Positions 1-9,740 are shown, numbered from the stretch's first letter. The stretch: DNA of 64,000 nt from Bacillus sp. MYb209 (GCF_002975175.1 NZ_PCNZ01000002.1:230230-294229), one strand, 5' to 3'. Numbers and translations: made by a program. The notes: generated from the sequence alone by a model not told the origin.

Positions 1-2
1 TG

Positions 3-971
3 GATGAATACTACGAATATTTAGGTGAACAAGGGATTGACTTAGTTGGTGACAATGACAACGACGAAGGTCCTAATAATCGCCAAATTACAAAAACGGA
101 AGAAGAATTCGACCTCAATGATTTAAGTGTGCCACCAGGTGTGAAAATCAATGACCCTGTTCGTATGTACTTAAAAGAAATTGGTCGAGTTGACTTACTA
201 TCCGCTGAAGAAGAAATTCGACTTGCGACACGTATTGAAGAAGGCGATGAAGAAGCAAAACGCCGTCTTGCAGAAGCAAACTTACGTCTTGTAGTAAGTA
301 TTGCAAAGCGCTACGTGGGCCGCGGTATGCTTTTCTTAGACTTAATCCAAGAAGGAAATATGGGTCTAATTAAAGCGGTTGAAAAGTTCGACTATCGTAA
401 AGGTTTTAAATTTAGTACGTATGCAACTTGGTGGATTCGCCAAGCTATTACACGTGCGATTGCAGACCAAGCGCGAACAATTCGTATTCCAGTTCATATG
501 GTCGAAACCATTAATAAGTTAATTCGTGTACAACGTCAATTATTACAAGATTTAGGACGCGAACCATCTCCTGAAGAGATTGGTGAAGAAATGGATCTTG
601 CTCCAGAAAAAGTACGCGAAATCTTAAAGATTGCACAGGAGCCAGTTTCTCTTGAAACACCAATTGGTGAAGAAGACGACTCCCATTTAGGTGACTTTAT
701 TGAAGACCAAGAAGCAACATCGCCTGCGGACCATGCAGCGTATGAATTGCTAAAAGAACAATTAGAAGATGTGTTAGATACACTAACAGATCGTGAAGAA
801 AATGTTCTGCGTCTTCGTTTTGGTTTAGATGATGGACGAACTCGTACGCTTGAAGAAGTTGGGAAAGTATTCGGCGTAACGAGAGAACGTATTCGTCAAA
901 TTGAAGCGAAAGCACTTCGCAAACTAAGACATCCGAGCCGTAGTAAACGTCTTAAGGATTTCTTAGAATAG
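3..971 (+). CDS. sigA: RNA polymerase primary sigma factor SigA (RpoD), 3' part
   Basis: Housekeeping sigma factor that directs RNA polymerase to -35/-10 promoters. The open frame is already open at the left edge, so about 50 N-terminal residues lie outside the window; 322 residues are visible against about 375 in Bacillus SigA. Visible in order: an acidic region 1.1 tail, region 1.2 ([12 protein letters not shown]), region 2 with the core-binding and -10 recognition helix ([13 protein letters not shown]), region 3, and the region 4.2 helix-turn-helix ([18 protein letters not shown]) ending in KDFLE. A GTG inside the frame at 129 can mimic a start but falls after conserved sigma sequence, so it is not the start. 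A strong terminator follows. Confidence 0.98.
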   Translation, partial: DEYYEYLGEQGIDLVGDNDNDEGPNNRQITKTEEEFDLNDLSVPPGVKINDPVRMYLKEIGRVDLLSAEEEIRLATRIEEGDEEAKRRLAEANLRLVVSIAKRYVGRGMLFLDLIQEGNMGLIKAVEKFDYRKGFKFSTYATWWIRQAITRAIADQARTIRIPVHMVETINKLIRVQRQLLQDLGREPSPEEIGEEMDLAPEKVREILKIAQEPVSLETPIGEEDDSHLGDFIEDQEATSPADHAAYELLKEQLEDVLDTLTDREENVLRLRFGLDDGRTRTLEEVGKVFGVTRERIRQIEAKALRKLRHPSRSKRLKDFLE

Positions 972-980
972 GTTATTTTA

Positions 981-1015
981 AGTTTACTTCACGATTGTGA
1001 AGTAAACTTTTTTCT
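981..1015 (+). terminator. Rho-independent terminator of sigA
   Basis: Perfect 12-bp stem (AGTTTACTTCAC with its complement, loop GATT) followed by a T run, 9 bases after the sigA stop codon. Confidence 0.93.
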
Positions 1016-1355
1016 TTTGTTAATTTTTGTTAACATTTAGCTATCGGCAACGATTACAATTTCTTGTAATTTATTTTACAGAATTGTCTTTTGATTTGCA
1101 AATGCTCATTTTTAGATTTTTCGATTAATTTTGTTTATTCTATACAAAATAATATGTAGAAAAGTAAAAAATATGATGAGAAACGTTAGTAATTATCGAA
1201 ATAATATGCGATATAATAGTGAAAATCAATAAAATGAATTTACGGAATATTTTTAACAAGTAGTAGTTTGCTCTTTTCTGATAGAGCGTTTTCAAGTACA
1301 ATATAAATGACTGAATCATCTAACTATTTAGGGATATAGAGGGGGGAGAAGAGAT
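1016..1355 (+). other. AT-rich gap before cccA
   Basis: About 340 bases between the sigA terminator and cccA. It has stops in all frames and no coding pattern. It must carry the cccA promoter; a possible -10 (TATAAA near 1302) is seen, but no clear -35. Nothing else is recognised. Confidence 0.5.
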
Positions 1356-1712
1356 ATGAAACGTAATCCGTTGATTCCGTTCGCTCTTATTGCAGCATTA
1401 GGTATTATCGTTATGTTTGTATTTTCATTTCAGGGGCTAAATAAATCTAAAGAGTTAGCTGATGCAAAAAATGGCGGGAAACCAGCACAAACAGCATCAA
1501 AGCCAGAGGATATTGTAAAGCAAAGCTGTACGAGCTGTCATGGTGATCAGTTACAAGGGGCGGTAGGACCTAATTTACAAAAAATTGGTGGGAAACTTTC
1601 AAAAGATGAAATTAAAGAAATTCTTTCAAAAGGAAAAGGGAATATGCCACCAAATGTAGTTCCAGCTGATCAAGCAGCTAAAGTAGCTGATTGGTTATCG
1701 AAGAAAAAATAA
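1356..1712 (+). CDS. cccA: Cytochrome c-550, membrane-anchored
   Basis: Small membrane-bound c-type cytochrome that carries electrons on the outer face of the membrane. The 118 residues match the size of B. subtilis CccA. An uncleaved N-terminal anchor (about residues 7-25) is followed by a polar linker and one haem-binding motif C58-T-S-C61-H62; Met97 in GNMPPN is the likely axial ligand. The start is supported by a GGGGGGAGAAG ribosome site. As in B. subtilis the gene lies just downstream of sigA. Its stop codon is part of the 5-bp duplication of a bcr1 repeat, so the repeat has separated the gene from its terminator-like hairpin. Confidence 0.95.
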   Translation: MKRNPLIPFALIAALGIIVMFVFSFQGLNKSKELADAKNGGKPAQTASKPEDIVKQSCTSCHGDQLQGAVGPNLQKIGGKLSKDEIKEILSKGKGNMPPNVVPADQAAKVADWLSKKK

Positions 1713-1863
1713 AGTGAAACTTTAATCAGTGGGGGGTTCATCCCCCATTGATTATTAGCCCTCACCAATCGGGCGTTTACGGGCAGTTGGTCTCCCACCT
1801 AACTTCTTTGTTCTAGCCGAATTTTGAGGTGGGAGTCTTACTGCCCGCAAATAGCGGGATAAA
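1709..1863. repeat. bcr1 repeat, full copy 1
   Basis: A 145-bp element flanked by direct ATAAA repeats (1709-1713 and 1859-1863), 155 bp in all. It begins GTGAAACTTTAATCA and ends in GCGGG, with internal complementary segments (CTCCCACCT with AGGTGGGAG; CGGGCAG with CTGCCCG) that can fold. It aligns along its length with the copy at 56750-56906. The length, the TTTAT-type target duplication and the folded structure match the bcr1 element known from the B. cereus group. Orientation is arbitrary. Confidence 0.92.
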
Positions 1864-1914
1864 GTATAGAAAAACAAGTCTTTTGCTTTTTGCAAAAGGC
1901 TTGTTTTTCTATAC
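1864..1914 (+). terminator. Long hairpin, probable cccA terminator
   Basis: Two 23-base arms (1864-1886 and 1892-1914) are complementary except for one G-T wobble, around a T5 loop. The lower stem contains TTGTTTTT after the GC-richer part, which is terminator-like. It lies directly beyond bcr1 copy 1 and was probably the native cccA terminator. Confidence 0.7.
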
Positions 1915-2028
1915 TATCTAAAATACGATTAGTAATAGAGAATTGAAGTGTTGTTATAGACTTGCAACAACCACTATAAATTCATTATCATGGAGACAGA
2001 CTGACAAGAGAAGGAGTAATGGAAATAC

Positions 2029-2736
2029 ATGAATGAAGTAAAGCTTTCAAAACGATTAGAAGAAGTTGTGAGGGAGATTCCTGTAGGCTCTACAGTAGCT
2101 GATATTGGATCGGATCATGCGTATTTACCGTGTTATACAATTATAAATAATATTGCTACAAAAGCAGTTGCAGGAGAGGTTGTAGATGGACCGTTTCGCT
2201 CTGCACAAGCAACTGTAGCTGAAAGTGGCTTACAAGATAAAGTAGACGTTCGTAAAGGGAATGGATTAGCTGTTATTACACCAGGAGAAGTAGATGTTAT
2301 TACGATTGCTGGTATGGGTGGAGCGTTAATTCGTGACATTTTAGAAAGTGGTAAAGAAAAATTAGAAGGTGTAACACGTTTAATCTTACAGCCGAATATT
2401 GCAGCGCACCATATCCGTGAATGGTTTATTGAAAATGGATGGGAGCTTATCCGTGAGAAAATTGTAATAGAAGATGGAAAGATTTACGAGATTTTAGTCG
2501 GAGAGCGGGGAGATACAGCAGTACCTTACTCTGAAAATAAACAAGCTGAATTGTTTATGGGTCCATTTCTAATAAAAGAAAAAAGTGAAGCTTTTGTTGA
2601 AAAGTGGGAAGGGGAATTGAAAAACTTCCAAAATATTTTAAAACAGTTAGAGCGTGCAGCGGAGTCTGAAGAGACAAAAGCGAAGCGTGCAGAAGTAGAA
2701 GCGAAAATGAAAATGATAGGAGAGGTTTTATCATGA
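2029..2736 (+). CDS. trmK: tRNA (adenine(22)-N1)-methyltransferase TrmK
   Basis: Methylates N1 of adenine 22 in the D-loop of certain tRNAs using SAM. The 235 residues match the TrmK/YqfN family: a SAM-binding motif I near residues 23-33 (VADIGSDHAYLP), an acidic motif (DVITIAGMGG) and a charged coiled C-terminal tail (about residues 180-235) typical of the family. AAGGAG lies 12 bases before the ATG. It overlaps the next gene by ATGA, so the two are translationally coupled, as in B. subtilis yqfN-yqfO. Confidence 0.95.
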   Translation: MNEVKLSKRLEEVVREIPVGSTVADIGSDHAYLPCYTIINNIATKAVAGEVVDGPFRSAQATVAESGLQDKVDVRKGNGLAVITPGEVDVITIAGMGGALIRDILESGKEKLEGVTRLILQPNIAAHHIREWFIENGWELIREKIVIEDGKIYEILVGERGDTAVPYSENKQAELFMGPFLIKEKSEAFVEKWEGELKNFQNILKQLERAAESEETKAKRAEVEAKMKMIGEVLS

Positions 2737-3854
2737 GTAAAATTCCGAATGGCCATGAAATTATTTCTTTATTTGAAAGTATGTATCCGAAGCATTTAGC
2801 GATGGAAGGGGATAAGATTGGCTTACAGATTGGAGCGCTTAATAAACCTGTGCAGCACGTATTAATCGCATTAGATGTAACTGAGGAAGTTGTGGACGAG
2901 GCGATCCAATTAGGAGCGAATGTCATTATAGCGCACCATCCTTTAATCTTTAATCCATTAAAAGCGATTCATACAGATAAGGCGTACGGAAGAATTATTG
3001 AAACGTGTATTAAAAATGATATTGCAATTTATGCCGCACATACAAATGTAGATATTGCTAAGGGCGGGGTAAATGATTTACTTGCTGATGCGTTAGGGTT
3101 ACAAAATACAGAAGTATTAGCTCCTACATATGCAGAAGAAATGAAAAAAATTGTTGTATTTGTTCCAGTAACCCATGCAGAAGAAGTGCGCAAAGCTCTT
3201 GGAGATGCGGATGCAGGTCATATCGGTAATTATAGCCACTGTACGTTCGGTAGCGAAGGGGTAGGTACGTTTATCCCTCAAGAAGGTACAAATCCTTATA
3301 TCGGAGAAACTGGACAGTTAGAACGTGTAGAAGAGGCGCGTGTCGAAACGATTATTCCAGCTTCGTTACAAAGAAAAGTTATTAAAGCGATGTTGGCAGC
3401 CCATCCATATGAAGAAGTGGCATATGATGTATATCCGCTTGATAATAAAGGTGAAACATTAGGTCTTGGTAAAATAGGATATTTACAAGAAGAAATGACG
3501 CTTGAACAGTTTGCTTCACATGTGAAACAATCATTACATGTAAAGGGTGCAAGAGTTGTTGGAAAGTTAGATGATAAGGTGCGTAAAGTAGCTGTACTTG
3601 GTGGTGACGGTAATAAATATATAAACCAAGCGAAATTCAAAGGAGCAGATGTATATGTAACAGGTGATATGTATTATCATGTTGCTCACGATGCGATGAT
3701 GATTGGTTTAAATATAGTCGATCCAGGACATAACGTTGAAAAAGTAATGAAGCAAGGTGTACAAAAACAATTGCAAGCTAAAGTAGATGAAAAGAATTTC
3801 AATGTACAAATTCATGCTTCACAGTTACATACGGATCCGTTCACATTTGTATAA
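2733..3854 (+). CDS. yqfO: Nif3-like dinuclear metal centre protein (YqfO)
   Basis: Member of the Nif3/YbgI/YqfO family: ring-shaped hexamers with two metal ions per subunit; the substrate is not firmly known (GTP cyclohydrolase-like folds have been suggested). The 373 residues are the long Bacillus form, with a PII/CutA-like domain (about residues 130-235) inserted between the two Nif3 halves. Likely metal ligands are His-His in IIAHHPLIF, the AAHTNVD segment, and His/Glu in GHNVEK near the C-terminus. It is coupled to trmK by an ATGA overlap and ends at a bidirectional terminator. Confidence 0.94.
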   Translation: MSKIPNGHEIISLFESMYPKHLAMEGDKIGLQIGALNKPVQHVLIALDVTEEVVDEAIQLGANVIIAHHPLIFNPLKAIHTDKAYGRIIETCIKNDIAIYAAHTNVDIAKGGVNDLLADALGLQNTEVLAPTYAEEMKKIVVFVPVTHAEEVRKALGDADAGHIGNYSHCTFGSEGVGTFIPQEGTNPYIGETGQLERVEEARVETIIPASLQRKVIKAMLAAHPYEEVAYDVYPLDNKGETLGLGKIGYLQEEMTLEQFASHVKQSLHVKGARVVGKLDDKVRKVAVLGGDGNKYINQAKFKGADVYVTGDMYYHVAHDAMMIGLNIVDPGHNVEKVMKQGVQKQLQAKVDEKNFNVQIHASQLHTDPFTFV

Positions 3855-3861
3855 GAAAAAT

Positions 3862-3894
3862 AAAAACCGTTGCTCATGTAGGCAACGGTTTTTA
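3862..3894. terminator. Bidirectional terminator between yqfO and ispH
   Basis: Stem AAAAACCGTTGC / GCAACGGTTTTT with an 8-base loop; A tract on the left and T tract on the right serve both convergent genes. Confidence 0.9.
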
Positions 3895-4845
3895 TTATTG
3901 TTGTTTTTTTACTTTTACACGTGGCAATATCTTTTGAAGTGGTACCTTTCGAATTCTGTCCCATGTAGCTGGATTCATCGGATCATATTGCTCTAAGAAA
4001 GCAATAACTTCTTTTGTGATTGGTGTTGGAGTAGAAGCCCCCGCTGTAACTGCAACATTTTCGATACCTTGTAGCCACTCTAATTGGATTTCACTTACGT
4101 CTGCAACACGGTATGCTTTTGTACCAGCAATTTCTTGTGATACTTGAGCTAAACGGTTGGAGTTGTTACTTTTCGGATCACCAACAACAATTGTTAAATC
4201 TGCAACATCAGCTTGTTTAGCGACAGCTTCTTGGCGAACTTGAGTTGCTAAACAAATTTCCTTGTGGAATTCTGCTGTTGGGAATTTTTTCTGAATGTCC
4301 TCCATTAAATGTTGAACATCCCATTGACTCATTGTTGTTTGATTTGTAACTAAAATTTTATCCGTTGGGATTTCTAATGTTTTTAAATCGTCAGCTTTTT
4401 CGATAAGATGAACGATATCAGGTGCAATACCAACTGCACCTTCTGGTTCTGGATGATTTTTTTTGCCGATATAAATGACATGGTATCCTTCAGCTTTCTT
4501 TGCTTCAATAAGGTCATGTGTTTTTGTAACATCTGGGCAAGTTGCATCAATTGTCGTTAAACCTTTTGCTTTTGCACGTTGTTTAACTTCTGGAGAAACA
4601 CCGTGTGCAGTAAAAATAACAGTACCAGAATCGATTTTATCTAAAATTTCTAATCGACTTGGACCGTCTAATGTAATGATGCCATCCTCTTCGAAAGCAT
4701 CTGTTACATGCTTATTGTGAACAATCATACCTAAAATATAAATGGGTCTCGGTAATGATTTATCTAATGCGGCGTTACGTGCAATAACCATCGCGTCAAC
4801 AACGCCGTAGCAATAACCACGAGGGGAAATTTTAACAATCTTCAT
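3895..4845 (-). CDS. ispH: 4-hydroxy-3-methylbut-2-enyl diphosphate reductase IspH
   Basis: Last step of the MEP pathway: reduces HMBPP to IPP and DMAPP with a [4Fe-4S] cluster. The 316 residues carry the three cluster cysteines (Cys12 in RGYCYG, one in DATCPDV near residue 103, one in EICLATQ near residue 196), the catalytic glutamate motif HPEPEG and the substrate motifs VTNQTT and AGASTP. A GAAGGAGAGGATT ribosome site precedes the ATG. It lies 89 bp downstream of vrrA on the same strand with no terminator between, so they may be co-transcribed. ispG, the preceding pathway enzyme, is 7 kb away at 11891-13003. Confidence 0.97.
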   Translation of the reverse strand: MKIVKISPRGYCYGVVDAMVIARNAALDKSLPRPIYILGMIVHNKHVTDAFEEDGIITLDGPSRLEILDKIDSGTVIFTAHGVSPEVKQRAKAKGLTTIDATCPDVTKTHDLIEAKKAEGYHVIYIGKKNHPEPEGAVGIAPDIVHLIEKADDLKTLEIPTDKILVTNQTTMSQWDVQHLMEDIQKKFPTAEFHKEICLATQVRQEAVAKQADVADLTIVVGDPKSNNSNRLAQVSQEIAGTKAYRVADVSEIQLEWLQGIENVAVTAGASTPTPITKEVIAFLEQYDPMNPATWDRIRKVPLQKILPRVKVKKQQ

Positions 4846-4934
4846 GTGAGTAATCCTCTCCTTCTAAACAAGGGATACTTTTGTGCATAGTCCATTACAT
4901 TATAAAGGAGGAGTGGAGAGAAAACAAAGGATAG

Positions 4935-5654
4935 TTACACATATAGTTTTGGTTTTGTAGCTATTTGTTGAACAGGCTCTTCCGGTAATTCTTTTTCTAT
5001 TACTGGTTCTATTACGATTTTTTTTCTTTTTTTCTTTTTTTGTGGAGGAGGAGTGGTCACTTCAACTTCTCCAGGCTGGTCTTCAGCTTGTTTTTCTTCC
5101 GTGCCTTTTCCAGAGGTGAGGATTTTAACAATACTGGGTAGATTACGCATAATTGGACTGTATTGCTCAACGACAGGTCCTACAGATTGAACAACTTGTG
5201 ATACTTTTTCGATGTTATTTATCATATTAGTTGGATTTGCAATTAGGTTAGAAAAAAAACTTCCGATGCCACTGCTAGATGTCGCCGCAGCTGTAGTTGT
5301 TGTACCGCCACGCGTTTCGTTTGCTTCATACATTTGAGGGGGTATCATTTGTTGAGGATATGGTTGCTGTGGTTGGTACGGTTGTTGGTATGGTTGCTGT
5401 GATTGGTACGGTTGCTGGTATGATTGCCTTTGTTGGTACGCTTGCTGCTGGTGCATCATCGGCGGCTCTTCCATTTGCCGATAGGGAGGGACCATTTGCA
5501 TGAAAGGCTCCGTAGGATCGTGTTTTTTAAAGAGTTTAGAAAGAAAACTTTTCTTTTTTTGTGCCATTGGTGGTAGTTGTGGAATTGGGTATGGTGTATA
5601 AGAATGATGTCCTTGATTAGGATACATTTGCCCTATTGGGGATTTCGGATACAT
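4935..5654 (-). CDS. vrrA: VrrA / YqfQ-like glutamine-tyrosine-rich repeat protein
   Basis: Function unknown. By position (next to ispH and cshB) and composition this is the vrrA locus of the B. cereus group, known from B. anthracis typing for variable tandem repeats, and the counterpart of B. subtilis yqfQ. The 239 residues show: a Pro/Tyr-rich head, a basic patch (KKKSFLSKLFKKHD, about residues 33-46), a Gln/Tyr/Pro repeat (about residues 66-102), a more ordered middle (GIGSFFSNLIANPTNMINNI) and a Lys-rich tail (KKKKKRKK). The start at 5654 is chosen because AGGAGG lies 9 bases upstream; a longer frame to 5693 has no ribosome site. Confidence 0.88.
   Translation of the reverse strand: MYPKSPIGQMYPNQGHHSYTPYPIPQLPPMAQKKKSFLSKLFKKHDPTEPFMQMVPPYRQMEEPPMMHQQQAYQQRQSYQQPYQSQQPYQQPYQPQQPYPQQMIPPQMYEANETRGGTTTTAAATSSSGIGSFFSNLIANPTNMINNIEKVSQVVQSVGPVVEQYSPIMRNLPSIVKILTSGKGTEEKQAEDQPGEVEVTTPPPQKKKKRKKIVIEPVIEKELPEEPVQQIATKPKLYV
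5361..5450. repeat. 30-bp tandem repeat (3 units) in vrrA
   Basis: Three consecutive 30-base units start at 5361, 5391 and 5421. Units 1 and 2 differ at two positions; unit 3 is more divergent. Each unit encodes ten residues of the QQPYQxQQPY type and preserves the frame, so gain or loss of a unit would change length without a frameshift. Confidence 0.9.
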
Positions 5655-5833
5655 ATGAGAAATCCTCCTTTCTTCAGTTAGGTATATACACATACAATAT
5701 GCAATGGAAGGAAAGAAGGTTAGTTTTTGAGATGAAAACCTAAACTAAAGATGGATTTTACTTGTAGACTTCGATATAATGTAGACTTGACTGATTTGTG
5801 CGCAGTAGAAATTTTAGAAAGAAGGTGTAACTT

Positions 5834-7144
5834 ATGACACTACAAACTTTTACACAGTATGATTTTAAACCATTTTTAATAGATGCAATTCGTGAACTAC
5901 GCTTTTCAGAGCCGACAGGAATTCAAAAGAAAATTTTCCCAGTCGTGAAAAAAGGTGTGAGTGTAATTGGACAATCCCAAACTGGTTCTGGGAAAACACA
6001 TGCATACTTACTTCCTACATTAAACAGAATTGATGCAAGTCGTGAAGAAGTACAACTTGTTATTACAGCGCCTACTCGTGAGTTAGCACAACAAATTTAT
6101 CAAGAAATTGTGAAATTAACAAAGTTCTGTGCAGAAGATCAAATGATTACAGCACGTTGCTTAATTGGTGGAACTGATAAACAACGATCAATTGAAAAGT
6201 TGAAAAAACAACCTCATATTGTAGTTGGAACGCCAGGACGTATTAAAGACTTAGTAGAAGAAAAGGCGCTATTTGTTTATAAAGCGGATACTATTATTGT
6301 CGATGAAGCGGATTTAATGCTTGATATGGGATTCATTCAAGATGTAGATAAAATTGCAGCACGTATGCCTAAAAGCCTGCAAATGTTAGTTTTCTCTGCA
6401 ACAATTCCTCAAAAATTAAAACCATTTTTGAAGAAATATATGGAGAATCCAGAACATATTCATATTAATCCGAAGCAAGTTGCAGCAGGAAATATTGATC
6501 ATTACCTTGTGCCTTCAAGACACCGTAATAAAATTGAATTAGTAAAAAATATGTTACTTCAATTTAAACCATATTTAGCAATTGTCTTTACAAACACAAA
6601 GAAGAAGGCTGATGAAGTAGCCGATGGATTAGCAGAACGTGGGTTAAAAGTAGGGCGTATACACGGTGATTTATCACCACGTGATCGTAGAAAAATGATG
6701 AAACAAGTTCGTGATTTAGAGTTCCAATACATTGTCGCAACAGATTTGGCGGCACGCGGTATTGATATTGAAGGAATTAGCCATGTTATTAACTATGAAC
6801 TTCCACCAGATTTAGATTTCTTCGTTCACCGTGTTGGAAGAACTGCACGTGCGGGTCATTCAGGTATTGCAGTGACGATTTATGATCCAGCAAACGAAGA
6901 AGCATTAGATAGCTTAGAAAAACAACGTAATATTGAGTTTAAGCATGTAGATTTACGCGGAGATGAATGGGCGGATTTAGGTGACCGTCGTCGTCGTAAG
7001 AGCCGTAAAAAACCAAATGATGGACTAGATGTTATGGCAACAAAAGTTGTTAAAAAGCCGAAAAAAGTAAAACCAAACTATAAACGAAAACTTGCCACAG
7101 AACGTGACAAAGTGAAGAAAAAATATAGCAATAAAAAAAGATAA
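5834..7144 (+). CDS. cshB: DEAD-box RNA helicase CshB
   Basis: ATP-dependent RNA helicase of the CshB/YqfR type, linked in Bacillus to RNA unwinding at low temperature. The 436 residues have every DEAD-box motif in order: Q motif (EPTGIQ), motif I (SQTGSGKT, about residues 49-56), PTRELA, TPGR, DEAD in VDEADLM, SAT, then the second RecA domain with DLAARGID and HRVGRTAR. The C-terminus (after about residue 380) is strongly basic, as expected for RNA binding. An AGAAAGAAGGTG ribosome site precedes the ATG. Its terminator overlaps the stop codon. Confidence 0.96.
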   Translation: MTLQTFTQYDFKPFLIDAIRELRFSEPTGIQKKIFPVVKKGVSVIGQSQTGSGKTHAYLLPTLNRIDASREEVQLVITAPTRELAQQIYQEIVKLTKFCAEDQMITARCLIGGTDKQRSIEKLKKQPHIVVGTPGRIKDLVEEKALFVYKADTIIVDEADLMLDMGFIQDVDKIAARMPKSLQMLVFSATIPQKLKPFLKKYMENPEHIHINPKQVAAGNIDHYLVPSRHRNKIELVKNMLLQFKPYLAIVFTNTKKKADEVADGLAERGLKVGRIHGDLSPRDRRKMMKQVRDLEFQYIVATDLAARGIDIEGISHVINYELPPDLDFFVHRVGRTARAGHSGIAVTIYDPANEEALDSLEKQRNIEFKHVDLRGDEWADLGDRRRRKSRKKPNDGLDVMATKVVKKPKKVKPNYKRKLATERDKVKKKYSNKKR

Positions 7145-7168
7145 GGGATTTCCCTTATTTTTTTTTAT
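7141..7168 (+). terminator. Terminator of cshB
   Basis: ATAAGGGA-TT-TCCCTTAT followed by a T tract; the left arm contains the cshB stop codon. Confidence 0.85.
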
Positions 7169-7394
7169 CTCACTACTTGAGAGAAAATCGATTAATGCAG
7201 ATTAATAATTAGTGAGGGGTAGAAAAAACGTTGACTAAAGTTTCACTTTATCCAATTAATTTAGGTGTAGAGTGCAGATTGTTTAAATAGTCAGTTTAAT
7301 TTGTGTAGTGCCTTTTGTGTGAACAAACAATTCGCTACATATTTCTACAAATTATGCTATCATTATATCTATTGTATATTGAAGAGGTGATTGT

Positions 7395-8291
7395 ATGTTA
7401 AAGATTGGATCTCATGTTTCAATGAGTGGTAAGAAGATGTTATTAGCAGCAAGTGAAGAGGCTGTTTCATACGGTGCAACAACGTTCATGATTTATACAG
7501 GTGCGCCACAAAATACACGAAGAAAACCAATTGAAGAATTGAATATAGAAGCAGGAAGAAAACATATGGAACTAAACGGTATCGAGGAAATTATCGTCCA
7601 TGCTCCGTATATTATTAATGTTGGGAATACGACGAAACCTGAGACGTTCCAATTAGGTGTTGATTTCCTGCGTATGGAAATTGAAAGAACGGCAGCATTA
7701 GGGGTAGCAAGACAAATTGTTCTTCACCCAGGAGCTCACGTTGGTGCAGGAGCCGATGCTGGTATTCAACAAATTATTAAAGGGCTTAATGAAGTAATAA
7801 CGCCAGAACAAACGGTTAATATTGCGCTAGAAACGATGGCAGGAAAGGGAACAGAATGCGGTCGTAGCTTTGAAGAAATTGCGAAAATTATTGATGGTGT
7901 GAAATATAATGAAAAACTATCTGTATGTTTTGATACGTGTCATACGCATGATGCAGGTTATGACCTTGTAAATGATTTTGACGGTGTGTTAAACGAATTT
8001 GATAAAATTGTTGGGATAAATCGTTTACAAGTACTTCATATTAACGATAGCAAAAATGTATGCGGAGCTGGAAAAGACCGTCATGAGAATATTGGTTTTG
8101 GTCATATTGGCTATAAGGCATTGCATCACATTGTGCATCACCCACAACTTACGCACGTACCAAAAATTCTTGAAACGCCGTATGTAGGTGAAGATAAAAA
8201 AGATAAGAAGCCACCATATAAATTAGAAATCGAAATGCTGAAAAATGGTACTTTTGATGAAGGAATTCTTGGGAAAATTAAAGCGCAATAA
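7395..8291 (+). CDS. nfo: Deoxyribonuclease IV (AP endonuclease)
   Basis: Endonuclease IV of base excision repair: cuts 5' of abasic sites using three zinc ions in a TIM barrel. The 298 residues match the family (B. subtilis YqfS/Nfo). Metal ligand motifs are visible: GSHVSM near the start, HPGAH, the glutamate in [10 protein letters not shown], the [11 protein letters not shown] motif (a family signature), LHINDSK and ILETP near the C-terminus. Start supported by GAAGAGGTGATT. It follows cshB as in B. subtilis (yqfR-yqfS) and ends in a terminator shared with the convergent yqfT. Confidence 0.97.
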   Translation: MLKIGSHVSMSGKKMLLAASEEAVSYGATTFMIYTGAPQNTRRKPIEELNIEAGRKHMELNGIEEIIVHAPYIINVGNTTKPETFQLGVDFLRMEIERTAALGVARQIVLHPGAHVGAGADAGIQQIIKGLNEVITPEQTVNIALETMAGKGTECGRSFEEIAKIIDGVKYNEKLSVCFDTCHTHDAGYDLVNDFDGVLNEFDKIVGINRLQVLHINDSKNVCGAGKDRHENIGFGHIGYKALHHIVHHPQLTHVPKILETPYVGEDKKDKKPPYKLEIEMLKNGTFDEGILGKIKAQ

Positions 8292-8317
8292 GGAGGGGAT
8301 TTTCCCCTCCTTATTTT
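8287..8317. terminator. Bidirectional terminator nfo / yqfT
   Basis: 13-bp stem AATAAGGAGGGGA with its complement around a 3-base T loop; it contains the stop codons of both convergent genes. Confidence 0.9.
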
Positions 8318-8565
8318 AATAGCTGCTGAAATAAAATATTTACTTGTTGGGCAGTGGCAGGAGTAGTTACTTTAGCGATTTGTTTTAACAAATCTAGTCG
8401 CTCGGTATTATCGTAAATGTTAATGTTTTTCCCTTTCATAAGTAAAACGATTTTATCAGCTTGTGCAGTTGTGATTGGAACTTCGTATTCTTTACTATAT
8501 TTCAATAACTCTTTTGTAGAAATATGATTTAATTTTTTGTTCACAATTTGTTTAATGAGGTTCAT
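8311..8565 (-). CDS. yqfT: DUF2624 family protein (YqfT)
   Basis: Function unknown. An 84-residue, mostly helical, soluble protein corresponding in place and size to B. subtilis YqfT. It begins MNLIKQIVNKKLNHIS and ends NILFQQLLK. The start at 8565 is preferred over 8613 because GAAGGAGGACAACACG lies directly before it. No membrane segment or known catalytic motif. Confidence 0.82.
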   Translation of the reverse strand: MNLIKQIVNKKLNHISTKELLKYSKEYEVPITTAQADKIVLLMKGKNINIYDNTERLDLLKQIAKVTTPATAQQVNILFQQLLK

Positions 8566-8716
8566 CGTGTTGTCCTCCTTCACACGTTCTTCTATCGAAA
8601 TATATGTACGCATAGCTTGTACATATTCGTATCAAGGTGCATTTTTTCAATGGGGAAAAGAAGCTTATGTTATAATATAAGGACAAAACTATAGATAAAG
8701 AGTATAAGGAGGACTT

Positions 8717-9595
8717 ATGGAAAAAAAGCAACATCGAAAAGAAAGTGTTATTCATCTTGTATATCGTTTAGTTATGATTGTCTTTGGGGCAGCGTGTGCG
8801 GCGGTAGCGATTGAACTATTTTTAATGCCAAATAAAATTATTGATGGTGGAATTATTGGTATTTCTCTTATATTAGATTATCTTACTCCTAATATTTGGT
8901 GGTTAAGTTTTTCTACTTTAGTTGTTGTCCTCAACATTCCGTTTATGTACTCTGGGTATAAGCAAATTGGAAAAACATTCATGTTATCTTCAGCATTTGG
9001 AATTGTAGCTTTAGCATTTATTGAATCAACGTTGCATGCTATCCCGCCATTTACAACAGAGCCGATTTTAGCAACAGTTTTTGGCGGTCTTATTTTAGGG
9101 ATTGGTGTAGGACTTGTTATTCGTCATGGTGGATCGTTAGACGGGACGGAGATTATGGGAATTCTATTAACGAAGAAATTACCGTTTTCTGTTGGTGAAT
9201 TCGTAATGTTTGTGAACTTATTCATTTTTGCATGGGCAGCATTTGTTTTTGGTGTTGAACAAGCGATGTATTCTGTTATGACGTACTATATCGCATTCAA
9301 AACAATTGATACGGTAATTCAAGGATTGGACGAAACGAAAGCAGTTTTAATAGTATCGGATCAATATGAGGAAGTGTCAAATGCAATTTTACACCGCCTT
9401 GGTCGTGGAACAACAAAACTTGTTGCTAAAGGTGGCTATACAGATAAAGAAAAAGAAGTTATTTATGCAGTTGTAACACGTCTGGAAGTGACGAAGTTAA
9501 AATCAATTGTGCATGAAATTGATGAAAATGCATTTGTTACGATTATGAATACACAAGAGACAAATGGTGGTAAGTTTAAATCAGCAATTCACTAA
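8717..9595 (+). CDS. yqfU: YitT/YqfU family membrane protein (DUF161-DUF2179)
   Basis: Integral membrane protein of unknown function, often called a YitT-family permease. The 292 residues carry about five or six hydrophobic segments (residues about 12-205), the first containing the family motif [14 protein letters not shown], then a soluble C-terminal DUF2179 domain (about residues 215-285) of the sort thought to bind a small ligand or pair subunits. ATAAGGAGGACTT precedes the ATG. It has its own terminator and so is probably monocistronic. Confidence 0.9.
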   Translation: MEKKQHRKESVIHLVYRLVMIVFGAACAAVAIELFLMPNKIIDGGIIGISLILDYLTPNIWWLSFSTLVVVLNIPFMYSGYKQIGKTFMLSSAFGIVALAFIESTLHAIPPFTTEPILATVFGGLILGIGVGLVIRHGGSLDGTEIMGILLTKKLPFSVGEFVMFVNLFIFAWAAFVFGVEQAMYSVMTYYIAFKTIDTVIQGLDETKAVLIVSDQYEEVSNAILHRLGRGTTKLVAKGGYTDKEKEVIYAVVTRLEVTKLKSIVHEIDENAFVTIMNTQETNGGKFKSAIH

Positions 9596-9620
9596 AAAGT
9601 TAATTGTAATATCTTTTGAA

Positions 9621-9647
9621 AGCAGAGAATTCTTCTCTGCTTTTTGT
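9621..9647 (+). terminator. Terminator of the YitT-family gene
   Basis: AGCAGAGAA-TTC-TTCTCTGCT followed by TTTTGTT. Confidence 0.88.
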
Positions 9648-9740
9648 TATAATAATAAGGTTTCTTGAAATAAAGAATATATTTTAGGCAGATTGGTTTA
9701 CAACTATAATAAGCTGTACTATAATTCAAATAGAGATAAA

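Noticed and set aside
129-971. GTG at 129 as the start of a 280-residue sigma factor
   Set aside because: Conserved SigA sequence continues upstream to the window edge in the same frame.
5341-5460. CRISPR-like array at the vrrA repeats
   Set aside because: Units are contiguous without unique spacers and code in frame for a Gln/Tyr repeat.
7169-7394. Possible regulatory RNA between cshB and nfo
   Set aside because: No stable hairpin, family core or terminator seen; probably only the nfo promoter.
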